Source: Pythium myriotylum (Eukaryota; Oomycota; Peronosporomycetes; Pythiales; Pythiaceae). From it: a stretch of 64,000 nt of DNA. A program made the translations under genes and the position numbers. The notes under the pieces were generated by a model, which made no database searches, was not told where the DNA came from, and saw nothing but the letters and a program-made list of their open reading frames with translations. The DNA is taken from NCBI GenBank assembly GCA_023091665.1, contig JALJCQ010000009.1, positions 1,364,001 through 1,428,000 on the forward strand, written 5' to 3'. Of the stretch, positions 53,896 to 64,000 are shown piece by piece. Position 1 is the first letter of the stretch. Each line of letters opens with the position of its first letter.

Positions 53896-55197
53896 ATGGC
53901 GGCGGCGACGACGGAAGGTACGGGCGAGAAGCGTCGACGCTACGCGGGCGGCGTCGACCTCGGAAAGGAAGATCATGTAACTGACATGTTGATTGCCCCG
54001 CTAGACGCTGGCGCTCTGCAAAAGCTGCAGGAGGAGATTCAGCAGATCCATGAGAAAGTGGCAAGCCTCGACAAAGGTGTCTCTGTAAGTTGCGCTGTCT
54101 TTCCTCTTGGAAAACTGTTTGCTCACATGCACGATACGGCTAGGATGAGTTGGAGACCGAGTCTGGAATGAGCTACTTGCAAGTCAAGAACCACGCGCTC
54201 CTCACCTACACCAAGATGGAGCTCTTCTTCGCCGTGCTCAAACTGCAAGCGCCAGACAAAGTCAAAGACCACCCAGTTTTCAAAGAACTCGTGCGCTACC
54301 GCACACTCATTGAACGTATCCGGTGGGTCTACGTAATGATAGGCACTCGTTCACCCCTCTCCAGTTGCTGACCTTGCTTACTTGAACAGCCCTCTCGATC
54401 GCAAGATGGCGTACCAGGTCGACAAGATGCTCAAGGTCGCGATTTCAGGCGGTGAAAACCTCGACGAATCGCTGCAGTACGCGCCGAACCCCGATCAGCT
54501 CGCCGGCCAAGACGGCCAGGACGACGACGAGGAAGAAGAGAGCGGTACGAGTGGAGCCAAGGACGGTATCTATCGTGCACCGCGACTGGCTGCAGTCCAT
54601 TACGAGGAAGAAGAGCGCGAGGAGATCAAGAAAGCGAAACGCGAAGAGCGCAACCGCAAGCGCCTGCAGAAGAGCGCGATTCTGTCGGAGCTCCGCGAAG
54701 AGTTCAGCGAACGGCCGACGGAAATCCTCGCGAGCGGCAGCAGTGCTCTCGACAAGGAGATTGCGAAAGACGAGGCTGAAAAGCGCGAGTTCGAAGAGTC
54801 TCGATTCGTTCGTGTGGTCACGTCACGTAAAGATAAGATCCGCAAACGCCAGCGTGAGTCCGAGGCCATGCGAGCCGAGGATATGGGCTCGATTGACAAC
54901 TTCGCAGCAGTGCAAGACATTCTGTCGCTCGACAAGAGCAAACATCGCATTCCGACCGCCTCATTTGGGCAGACCAAAAGCGCGTCGAATGGAAAGACAG
55001 GAGGCATTTTTGCGCATGTTGAAGTCCCGACGGAAAAGAAACGAAAGGTTGGGCGTGGGAACGGACAACCGCCCCAAGTCTCGCGTACTGCGACAACTGC
55101 TCCGTTTGGAGGGGGGAAAGCGACTGCTCCTTCGACGGAGTCGACGAGTAAACCAGGTGGTGGCAAGAAGAAGGTTGTGTTCTCGAGTATTTTCTAA
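53896..55197 (+). CDS. NGDN: neuroguidin/LCP5-like protein (Sas10/Utp3 family)
   Basis: Exons 53896-54084, 54144-54322 and 54390-55197 give 391 residues. The Sas10/Utp3/C1D core is clear: GMSYLQVKNHALLTYTKMEL, VLKLQAPDKVKDHPVFKELV, YRTLIERIRPLDRKMAYQVD, DKMLKV. It is followed by an acidic stretch (QDDDEEEESG), a charged helical middle, and a Lys/Arg-rich C-terminus with likely nuclear/nucleolar signals (KKRKVG). LCP5/neuroguidin belongs to the small-subunit processome and acts in 18S rRNA maturation. The first 30 residues (EKRRRYAGG) are basic. Confidence 0.85.
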
Positions 55198-55779
55198 TAG
55201 ACTACGTGGGTTTCTTGCGATGTAATGTGGACTCAAGGAACTCTGCCTGATGGATAGCCAAGAATCTCCCAAATTCGTGACGACGAACAGTTCGTCAAGA
55301 ACTCTTGGTGAAGGAGCCTTCGGGTCATTGGTATAACTACGTCAACTTCGCCACAAAGAAGGGTAGTAAAGCCACATACCGTCGGACTTCATCCACCGAC
55401 TTTGTCCTCGCCTCACTGCTCAAGGCCGCCAAGAGCAACTTGTTTTGTCGCCGTAGACGAGCCTCAGGGACAGACCCCACGCCTATGGGGTGGGTTTGAA
55501 ATGAACTCGATTCTTGTGTCACCGGTAATGGAACCCCGGACAGATAGGCCTAGGACAAAAGGGTGTTGGTTAGGATCGTTGTGTTGGTACAGATTGGGCA
55601 AGTGGTGAAGTGAAAATCCACCGTTCGATTTATGTGTAGCTGTAGTATATACCAGTGTCAGCATTGATCAATGGCAAGCCCGAAACGTTCTTACCACTGT
55701 CTTTCGAACGAGAGGTGTGTGATTCCTTTCGCGACCTAAATAGTCTTCGAAGAAGTGAAACATTAGTTTCTGACAGGCG
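55198..55779. other. intergenic, no supported gene
   Basis: About 580 bases between convergent genes. Only a 64-codon open frame (55305-55499) without recognisable pattern is present. Confidence 0.6.
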
Positions 55780-57485
55780 TTATCGGCTTCGACTCCAGAG
55801 GCATATCTTCGTGCGCGAAACTCGGTTAGATGTCAGGTGGCAATTCAATGGACGAGGTGGCTCACAACTCGGTAACTTCAGCAAGCTGGATGAGATTATG
55901 CGTGAGATTAGCCACCAGATCCACCAATACATACAAGTGTATCTATCAGCCACCTACGAGTTCTATATCAATCTCACTGATTGAGTCGGCTAAAGCGATG
56001 AGGCGAAGCAAGCCGTGCAATGTAGTGCGCCGAACTCGGGGCGACGGGGAACGGATGCCTCGGGTAATATTATATGGCGACCCGTCCAGAAACGACCTTG
56101 CCACCTCGCGAGGTAACAAGAACACAATCTCCCACACATTCGCGAGAATGAATGAGGTGTGCTCTTCGTTTGATTCATCATCACAAGAGTCGAGTAAAAC
56201 TTCAAGTACTCGCTGCACTAGAGTTCAAATTAATATAAGAGTCGGTGTCCTCCGGGGTCATCGAAATGCGGCCAACTCAAACCTGTTTCTAGGCTTAAAT
56301 GAGCAGCTAGTGCCCGCAGCACCTGTAGTGATTTCTTATGTGAGCAAAATGAGTCCTCACCTTAGTTAAGGGTTGTGATACTTACTCGAACAGCTTCGAC
56401 CCGACATCCTGCGATCGTGCTGCCAAGCCCCGCATTCAAAATATCGGCTAGTCGGAAGGTGTCTTGGCCAGCGGACGCTTCTACCTCTTGGTACAGCAGC
56501 TTCGGGTAATCTCGTGAGAATGGAAGCCACCTCGTGAGCCGAGTCAAGCCTCATCACACCTGCTCGTGGTCGGTTGATGCTGGTGCCTGCTTCAGCACGT
56601 ATCTCTTCATCAAGAGCGGACGGACGGCGTCAGCAATCCAATTTTCGCGGGAAGAACCCCCGCCATTCTCACCGCAACGATCAAAAGCCTGCAATAATCG
56701 TTAATCATCAATGATAGACCTCAACGCCACATCTGTACGCACCGCCACAGCTGTGCTTGATCCTCTTCGACCTTCAACCCATAGCGCGAAAGAAGCGCTG
56801 CTATCAACGAACGAACGTCATAGTCATAGAGCACTGTGGCCGCTTGGGCAGCGTCGTGAACTGCGTCGTCATTGATGGCCACATGGTAGAGGATCTCCAA
56901 ACTGAGTTCGATAGCTTCGTCTTTCTCGCAACCAGCGCTGATTGGCGACATCGCCATCAGATGGCGCACGGCCATCTTTGCACATCCATCGTTCACTCCT
57001 TGACCAGAGAAGGCGGCCGAAGTCGGCAGAATCAGTCCACGGAGTGAGATCCCTCAGCAAGCGCGTGATGGCGTGTCAACTCCTCGCACCGCGGTGGGCC
57101 GGCCCGTGCCGCTCGTCGTCACCGTCTCCATTCACTTCGGCGAGCCAGCTGCGCAGGTCGGCCACAGACAGAGCGACCCGCGCGAGCACATCATCGTGAC
57201 CCTGTTCACACACGTAATGGGTGACCAGCGAAGCCGAAAGAACTCGTCCGAGGATGACGACACGTGACTCATCCCCTCGGCGGGTCCGACTGGAGTTGGC
57301 GCGCGCACCTTCGCTCGCAGAGCCTCCATGAAGGCCACGCGCAGCTCCATGCGCTTGCGCTGCAGCGTCCTACCGTGGTCCATGGCGCCGATGCCGTTGA
57401 AGTTGCACCGACCGGTCTCCAACGGCAAGATATGTCCGTACTTAGTCGAGGGAAAGCAGTATATTGCGTCATAAACACGCGACAT
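55780..57485 (-). CDS. helical-repeat protein, many small exons, model tentative
   Basis: A chain of short exons on minus can be joined with phase kept. MSRVYDAIYCFPSTKYGHIL and the basic helix RKRMELRVAFMEAL come first. Next is VVILGRVLSASLVTHYVCEQ with ARVALSVADLRSWLAEV, then a helical block (MAVRHLMAMSPISAG, AIELSLEILYHVAIN, VRSLIAALLSRYGLKVEEDQ). WLPFSRDYPKLLYQEVEASA and DTFRLADILNAGL follow, then VLRALAAHL, and last VLEVLLDSCDDESNEEHTSF with ANVWEIVFLLPREVARSFL. Donors include GTGCGC, GTGCGA, GTGCGT, GTCCGT, GTAAGT and GTAGGT. Two proposed introns are only about 40 nt. The helix pairs resemble armadillo/HEAT repeats. No family recognised, and the 3' end is uncertain. Confidence 0.45.
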
Positions 57486-58564
57486 GTGTGCTGAGGCGAG
57501 TTGAAGTGGGCAATCGAGACATCGAATCGGTCCGACAACGACAGGTCGGCCGCTTCGGGACAGCTATTTCAACCAATCCGAGACGCTTTCGTAAGCTTTA
57601 GCCAATCAAAATGTATCGTAAAGGATTTCGTAATCGATGACCTTCATTCATTACGGACGTGATTGTTCCAGCGCGAACCAGGCTAAGCAAGCTGTGAATA
57701 GTGAACTCAAGTGAACTGGAGCGCCTCGCGGTGGGTTCGACGTCAGCTGCCCCATCCAATCCTGGATGCCCATCTCTGTCGGGGGATTATGACCACACGG
57801 TGTTTCCCTGTTCCGTGTCGTCATAGCAACTTGCTGCATGGGGGACAAGGCGTGGCATCTGGCGGCGCCCGAGTTTATGACCCTGGGGCCGCGAGGCGCT
57901 GAGGCATGGCTCTCTCCCCGTTTTATATAGCCGAGCACCTGGCAACTGCCCGACTACAGTAGGATAGGAAAAGCGGAGTCTGGTCGGTTGAGCACCTGCA
58001 CGACTATACGCTGGTGTTTGTAGGCTCCCGAAATAGCGCTTGATTGGGCTGGTCGGGTGGCGGCTTCTCGTGTGCATCCACGCAACCGCTCGTGGAAAAC
58101 CGACTGGTACCTAAATGCGAACGAGCATCTCGGCGCCATCCGCAGCGCCGCGCCGCGCTGCCGGACCCGCCGACCCGCTCAGTCGCGTTCAACGCCTCCC
58201 GACGCGATCCTTTTTACCTCCTCACGGGCTCTTTCCGTGGCCACGAAACCGCCTCGGATCCGTCCGTCCGTCCGTCCGCCTTTTCCACGACGAACGAGGT
58301 TTTAACCCCGGAGATTCGCGCTCCCCAACACAGAGGTTTTATTCCCGGGGTCATAAACACGGAAGGGTCGGCCGACCCCTAGCCCTCGCCGAGTCTGATC
58401 AACGCAATCTTGAGCAGACGCTCGTCCCTCCCTTCGCCAAACAACCAAAGCCACCCTACGACACCACGTCGCCCCTCCTCGGTATCGCCCCTCCCTCCGG
58501 CTACACCTCTCTCTTTCGCAAAGCCCCATTCCCTAAATTCACGTGAGCAGCTCAAGACTCGACC
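57486..58564. other. intergenic region upstream of the HSF-type gene
   Basis: About 1.1 kb without a convincing gene; open frames here have no family pattern. It contains two of the three GGGTCATAAAC motifs of the window (57873-57883 on minus, 58348-58358 on plus). Confidence 0.6.
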
Positions 58565-59359
58565 ATGGCCGACAAGCTCCGCAAGCGCAGCGCCGACAGC
58601 GATCTCACGATCGCGCGCGGCGCCATGAACGCCGGGCAGAGCGCGCCCGTCTTTCTCCAGAAGACCTACGACATGATTGAGTCGTCGCCCGACCAGGTCG
58701 CCTGCTGGGCCGAGAACGGGCTCTCCTTCATCATCAAGAACCCGCGCGAGTTTGCCAAGGTCATGCTCCCGCGCTACTTCAAGCACAACAACTTCAGCAG
58801 CTTTGTGCGCCAGCTCAACTTCTACGGCTTCCGGAAGCACAAGAAGGACGAGATCGTGATCAACACGATGGACGACGAGACCCGCAACTGGTGGGAGTTC
58901 TACCACGAAAAGTTTGTGCGCGGCAAGCAGGAGATGATGGCGCAGATTCGTCGTAAGACCTACTCGGAGCCAACCTCGCCTGATAAGGAGGAAGTCGAGA
59001 CGTTGAAGCAGTCGGTCGATAGCCTCCAGAACCAAGTCTCGGACTTGATGAACCAGCTCGGTGATCTCACTTCGCTCGTGAAGAGCCTGCTTCAGGAAAA
59101 GCAGAACAGCGCTGTCAACGCGCTCGCGGAGCCTCCTGTGAAGCGTGTGAAGGCGGCTCTACCTCCGCCGCCTGCCTCTTTGCTCCCCCAACCTAGTTAT
59201 CCTGGTGTCGAATCGTCTGCCCCTTCCGTGAAAACCCAGAAGCCGACCGACGCAGCCCTTCTCGAGTGGACAGAGGCGTATGGCATGGATTACTTCATGA
59301 ACGAAGGCCGATCTGCCGTAAATCTCTTCGGCGACGATGACGTCTTGAGTTACGAGTGA
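58565..59359 (+). CDS. heat-shock-factor-type transcription factor
   Basis: This single exon encodes 264 residues. The HSF DNA-binding domain occupies about 27-120: PVFLQKTYDMIESSPDQVAC, SFIIKNPREFAKVMLPRYFK, HNNFSSFVRQLNFYGFRKHK and NWWEFYHEKFVRGKQE, with the recognition helix FSSFVRQLNFYGF typical of the family. A coiled-coil heptad region follows (about 145-180, VETLKQSVDSLQNQVSDLMN), then a basic patch (VKRVKAALPPPP) that may act in nuclear import. An acidic/aromatic tail (LLEWTEAYGMDYF, LFGDDDVLSYE) suits an activation segment. HSFs trimerise through the coiled coil and bind nGAAn repeats. Oomycetes usually carry many HSF-like genes, so the specific role is open. Confidence 0.93.
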   Translation: MADKLRKRSADSDLTIARGAMNAGQSAPVFLQKTYDMIESSPDQVACWAENGLSFIIKNPREFAKVMLPRYFKHNNFSSFVRQLNFYGFRKHKKDEIVINTMDDETRNWWEFYHEKFVRGKQEMMAQIRRKTYSEPTSPDKEEVETLKQSVDSLQNQVSDLMNQLGDLTSLVKSLLQEKQNSAVNALAEPPVKRVKAALPPPPASLLPQPSYPGVESSAPSVKTQKPTDAALLEWTEAYGMDYFMNEGRSAVNLFGDDDVLSYE

Positions 59360-59684
59360 ATTTCGCATACTCCACCCCGGCAACTTCGTAGTGCTGGAGT
59401 GTCACTGTCCAACTCCATGGCGTCCATCCGAGGCAGCGCCCGGCCGCAGCCCCCGTTCTTGGCAAAGGCACTTCGTGCTGATTTCGAAGTGCGGTAAGAC
59501 GTCCACCTCTCAGTCGAAAACAGTTCGATCGTAAGTTTCGACCGGCATCGACCAGACGTCGCTAGGGGCCAGTTCATGTTTGATAGTCCGCCTGATGAAA
59601 TAATGTGACATCCTATTTATCTCGCCACTCGTCTGTGTTGGTGTCGTTCAATTCCCTCACAACTAGCCCACCACCACGCCGTAA

Positions 59685-60028
59685 ATGGAGAGTTGGCCAC
59701 CAGCGGCGTTGAACGTGGCCACCGAGGCCTGTCTACTGCAGATTCGTGTCGTCATCGCGGATTTCATCGGAGACGTCCAGAGAAAGTGTATCCATGTCAA
59801 ATTCGACGCCGGTGTTCTTCATGCGTGAGCCATTTCTGCTCTGCTCGTCCAGCGAGCGTGGGCCACGGGTGGGCAGTGCGATTTCGGGATGACGAGAGCG
59901 CCGCCCACTCATCGATTGTGGACACCGCGCGGTTTCTGTTGCACACGCAGTCGGCCGTGAGTGAAGGTGACGTGCCGATCTCTCTGACGTCTCCGCGACG
60001 CCATCCTCCCTTCCATGGTGTTCCTTAG
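59685..60028 (+). CDS. possible small two-exon gene, unknown
   Basis: ATG 59685 (MESWPPAALNVATEACLLQI) opens a frame that can join, through an intron of about 41 nt (donor GTGTTC, acceptor GTCCAG), to VGHGWAVRFRDDESAAHSSI and a stop at 60026. The upstream part (LLQIRVVIADFIGDVQRKCI) looks protein-like. The intron is very short and no family is recognised, so this may be untranslated leader of the next gene or a real small gene. Confidence 0.3.
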
Positions 60029-60102
60029 CTTACGGGGTTTTCGACGGGGTCATAAACCTTTTTACGGTATGAAGGCTGGTCGATCGTTTAAACTTTAATC
60101 AG

Positions 60103-61773
60103 ATGCGTGATCTGGCCGATCAGAATTTCCTCAGGTTCGCTTCGTATCAGTCGTGCGAAGGCTCAAAAGCATGGGCATGGTCTTCCGTCAGCGGTGCTTC
60201 TTCCCCTTCCAGGACGGAGCGCCGAGCATCCACAGTCTGCGGGTCAATCCTTCGAAAACGTACGTGTCACGCTCTGGGTCGTGGCGTCTCGACTGCTGAG
60301 AAAGCGCCCGTGCCTGCGACAGCAAAGTGCTCGTGACGACCGATCGAAATGTGCAGCAGCTCGGCTTCGATGCTGAGAGTGGGCAGTATCGGTGGGACTT
60401 CGTTGCGTTTCCGGATGAGCCGACCGACCAGGTGGATGTGATAGCCAGTGGCGTCATCGCATGCCCTGGTCGCGAGCGGGTCGTGGTCGCATACGCTGAA
60501 GTGGGTGACACCAACGACACTCAACCTAGCGAGGCCGCAGTCGACAACGAAGAGAAGCTCTTTCTCAATGTGATCGACCCACGAACCGTGCTAGTCAGCA
60601 ACGATAATGGACCGCCATCAGTCAAGAGGAAACCAACGCTCACGAAGAAGCACAGCATCGATGGAGAGGCCGAGCTAAGCCAGCAAGACGAATCGCGATA
60701 CACCGTTCGCTTTGAGCTCGTGGCGGCGCCAACTCTCATCACAAGCATTCGAGCCAAATCGTCAACTATGGAATTCCATGGAGTTATTTTATTTCGAATG
60801 GAGTCAATGGTGGCCATCGGTTTTGTGGACGATACTACTGGTGGTAATGAACCAAGCTCCGCGTGCGTGCGGCTCTCCAATGATCAGTTTGCGTCATTCT
60901 TCCCCGAGTTTGCCGAGTTCAAACATCCCGTTTTGACGGTCGATGTGATTGAGCTCAAGACGGAAGGTCGGGGATGGATAGCAATGGGCTGTGCGGACGG
61001 GTGGGTGAGAAGTGGTCGCTGCTACGAAGTTAAGCGACACTGACGGTGTGACGGTTGATAGGTTTATCCGGGTCTTCTCTGGTAGAATTTTGGACGGGGT
61101 GCTTGGGGGTCCTTACGAGTTCCGAGAAACGTATGTTGAAGGTCCAGTCATGTCAGTTTCGCTATTTGCAACAAAGAGGTATTGGCGCTGGTGGCAATTC
61201 TGTGAGACTCGTTGTGGTATCTCACGAAGAGCAGCGATGGTCGTTTTGTTTGTAATCTTGTAGCAGCATGTGCAATCGGGCAAGCAGTCGTCTTCGAGGA
61301 TTTCTTTGGCCAGAAGCAAGGCGAGCCAGTGAAGAAGCAAATGCTGCCAGGATCCGACCAGTATGAGACGATATACTCGGCTCTCGCTGCTGACATCGAT
61401 CTGGTGCGGAGATTTGTGGGATGCCGTCTCTATCGCCGACTGATACTCACCCCTAATGATTCGACAGGACGGAGAGACAGAACTGCTTATTGGCACCGAT
61501 GATCAATCGCTTCTTGCATATAAACTCGAGCCCCGGGTCGAGGTGGACACTCCGTCGGCACCGTCGACTCGTTCGTGGACCCTTCTGCCCAGAGAGACGT
61601 GGGAGATGCGAGCTTTCGGTGGTATTTACAGCCTTGCCTGGCTCGACCTGAACGACGACGGCGTCAACGAACTCATCATCGCTAGCTCCACCGGAGTCTA
61701 CGTGTACGAAGCAGATCCTGTCGTCGTGGTCAAGCGAGTCGAAGCCTTAGTGGCGGCTGCTCTCAAGGCGTAG
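60103..61773 (+). CDS. KPTN: kaptin-like (KPTN) protein
   Basis: Several exons. ATG 60103 (MRDLADQNFLRFASYQS) resembles the kaptin N-terminus (an acidic start, then F-x-R-F-x-S-x-Q-S), though the junction with the next part is uncertain. After an intron near 60259-60325 the frame reads KVLVTTDRNVQQLGFDAESG. Later come MGCADGWVR joined to FIRVFSGRILDGVL, QAVVFEDFFGQKQG, MLPGSDQYETIYSALAADID and, after an intron with donor GTGCGG, LDGETELLIGTDDQSLLAYK and LDLNDDGVNELIIASSTGVY. The LPGSDQ block and the two D-x-D-G-x-x-E-L-L FG-GAP-like repeats are kaptin signatures. In animals kaptin is an actin-associated protein and a KICSTOR subunit controlling mTORC1 through GATOR1. The exon near 61180-61270 is unresolved. 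Confidence 0.72.
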
Positions 61774-61889
61774 CCTTCCTTCGCTACGCTTGAGCCATTG
61801 GTTATAAGTCGGCAAAGTTCAGTATTATTGGTTAAAAAAGAGACAGCCCTCGAAGAGAAAGCGAGATCCCCGTTCCACTTGACGTAGAC

Positions 61890-64000
61890 ATGCGCTCGGC
61901 CGTGTCGACCGCGCGCCGCTGCGCAGCCGAAGCGACCGCGCTCGCGTCGCGAGGGCCTGGACCCGCCGGTCGCCTGTCTGCGCAGTTCCTCGCGAGTCGC
62001 ATCCGCTGCCTGTCGCTGGCCGTCGATCGCTCGCACGCGCCTGTGAGCAGCTTCGACACGTCGGTGAAGAGCTCCCCGCCGTCGCGCGGTCTCTTCCAAC
62101 TGCCGAACTTGTTCGAGCCTCGCGATTTCAGGCGCCTCACAATCGAGGCGCAGGCCATCTGCCAGCAGCTCAAGCACGAGGTTTGTTCTCGGAAGTTGCT
62201 GTCGCGTTGGCTTGGATCTCACGACACCATTTCCAGATCTGCACCTCGCCACCCGGTCTGCGCACGATCCAATCTATATCCTTTTTTGCAACGACCAGTC
62301 GATGCCATGCATGATCTTGTGTTGATTGACTGAGTTTATCCTTGACTTTGGACTTGTTTTGTGTTGTGTACCTCGACGAGATTTCGAATGTTATCTGCTC
62401 AGTCATTGACGCCGCTGAGTTATGTCGGAACGTCCACCCTGACGAGTACGTAATTGTTGAAGGGCACCTATGATTTGGCTTCCTCACGCTAACACACCGG
62501 ATTGCAGGGCTTATCGGAATGCCGCGAGTGGTTGCTTTACAGAGCTCTCGGACTTTATTCAGAATTTGAACGCAGACGTCGATCTGTACAATGCATTGTA
62601 CGCTGTCACTGAGGACAAGGCGCTGATGGCATCCTTCACAGAAGAGCAGCAACGAATGGGGATCCTTCTGCGCAAGGAGTTCGAACGAGACGGCATCCAC
62701 CTATCCGATCGTGGTCGCCGCCGCGTGATCACTCTCCAGAATGAGATCACCCAGCTCAGCATGGACTTCCAGCGGACGATGCACGACTCGCGCGACTTCG
62801 TCGAGATCCCTGAGAAGCTGATTCGCCCGCTCCCGCACAGCATTATAGAGGTTTGCGAGCGCAAACTGCTCAACCGCAGCATGCTGCGAGTGCCGACCGA
62901 TCTCCACGTGATGAACACCGTGCTGAAGTGGGTTGGAGACCCCAGGGTCCGCAAGGAGATGTACATCAAAGGCAACTCGTGCGCCAAGGAAAACCTCGTG
63001 GTACGTTTTGGCGCGGGATTGGTATCATGGATGGAGGTTGAGTGGTGTGACTGTAACAACAGATTCTGGACGAACTGCGGAGGAAACGCCACGATCTCGC
63101 AGAACATCTCGGCTTCGAATCATTCGCCCACTTCGCTCTAAGGTACCCGAGTTATCACATGGACAATCTCAAATAGCTGTTTTAACTTTCGTTTCTCGTT
63201 TCTCATGCCAGCGACCGGATGATGACATCCCCGGACGAGATTCGGACGTTCGTGTCAAACCTCTCCAACAATCTGATGCCTAAGGTATGGGAAAAGTGGT
63301 TGTACATTCGTAGCTGTCGTGCTGATGTTGTCAATTGTACTAGGCTCGGGAAGAACTGGAGGTTTTGCGTTCCGCCAAGGAAGCTCACGAGGGACGAGGT
63401 AGCTTTTCCTCCACCGGTGGAATCGCAATGTGGGATGTACCTTTCTATATGGGGATGCTCAAGGCACAGAGGTACCGCATTGATGCGCGCGTGCTCGCTG
63501 GTTATTTCCCGCTGGAGCGATGCCTTGAAGGACTTGCGCTTATTTGCCGGGAGCTGTTCGGATTAGAGTTAACAGCCTTGCCAACAGACGAACACGAGGT
63601 ATGGCATCCAGACGTCCAGAAGCTCGGATTGAAAACCGCGCGAGGAGAGATTCTTGGGTTTATCTACTTCGATCTGTACCCACGCGCACACAAGTATAAC
63701 CATGCTGCTCATTTCACGATCCGCTGTGGTAAGCGCATCAGTGACAATGAATATCAGAAGCCTTTGGTCGCTCTGGTGTGTAATTTCAACAAGCCCGCAC
63801 CCTCGTCACCATCGCTGCTCAAGTAAGTTCGACTTCGGCGATTGCTCTGAATTCTGTGCCTCATCACTATTGTCATTCTGGTTTAGTCATTCAGAGGTAG
63901 AGACTCTGTTCCACGAGTTTGGCCACGCGATGCATTCACTGTTGTCACACACCGAGTTCCAGCATCTCTCTGGCACGCGTGCATCCCTCGACTTCGTCGA
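61890..64000 (+). CDS. MIPEP: mitochondrial intermediate peptidase (M3 family), 3' end outside window
   Basis: Multi-exon gene running off the window. ATG 61890 starts an Arg/Ser/Ala-rich presequence ([20 protein letters not shown]). Exons then give [80 protein letters not shown], and [40 protein letters not shown] and finally [20 protein letters not shown] follow. HEFGH is the HExxH zinc site of M3 metallopeptidases, and the order and presequence fit mitochondrial intermediate peptidase, which trims octapeptides from imported precursors. The plant-type organellar oligopeptidase is an alternative, but the N-terminal block favours MIP. The second zinc-ligand region lies beyond 64000. Confidence 0.85.

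Noticed and set aside
55305..55499. 64-codon ORF as a gene
   Set aside because: Short, no splice partners or family pattern; treated as intergenic.

Overview
The window is nuclear DNA of a eukaryote, most likely an oomycete of the Phytophthora/Pythium group. The reasons are gene density (about one gene per 2-3 kb), very short spliceosomal introns (about 40-90 nt, often starting GTGCGT, GTACGT or GTAAGT), GC-rich coding sequence, and the gene set (MPC1, MCC beta subunit, NECAP, an HSF-type factor, a mitochondrial intermediate peptidase). I could not run searches; family names rest on motifs and remembered family patterns. Splice sites were placed by eye. They were accepted when phase, reading frame and family alignment agreed, and in several genes the summed exon length is an exact multiple of three.

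Region 1 (1-24.1 kb) is ordinary housekeeping sequence: a multi-pass membrane protein, a GNAT acetyltransferase, an unknown five-exon gene, an ACT-domain protein, an LDAH-like lipid-droplet hydrolase, an alpha/beta hydrolase lacking the usual nucleophile, a 746-residue unknown, mitochondrial 3-hydroxyacyl-CoA dehydrogenase, NECAP, MPC1, MCC beta, an RNF141-like RING ligase, a four-span membrane protein, an autophagy kinase and a WDR53-like WD40 protein. The standout is the kinase at 20199-22950: an ATG1/ULK-type kinase domain continues in the same chain into two tandem domains resembling the ATG11/FIP200 C-terminal 'claw'.

Region 2 (24.2-51.2 kb) is a head-to-tail array, all on the minus strand, of four giant genes (A, B, C, D from left to right). 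Each encodes, or once encoded, about 2,170 residues: a conserved N-terminus, a helical region, a propeller-like region, a GTPase domain of the very-large-inducible-GTPase/GBP kind, a long Cys/His-rich array, a VWA domain and a C-terminal RING-H2. A and B are intact. C is a pseudogene with several lesions. D is intact except for one TAG at codon 112. Similarity is mirrored (A with D, B with C) and patchy: blocks of near identity centred on the GTPase sit between diverged blocks, which suggests gene conversion. A small glycine/alanine-rich membrane protein resembling the IFI6/IFI27 (ISG12) family lies inside the array and diverges from B.

Region 3 (51.5-64 kb) holds an RCC1-repeat protein, a neuroguidin/LCP5-like Sas10-family protein, a many-exon helical-repeat gene, an HSF-type transcription factor, a short uncertain gene, a kaptin (KPTN)-like protein and the 5' part of a mitochondrial intermediate peptidase cut by the window end.
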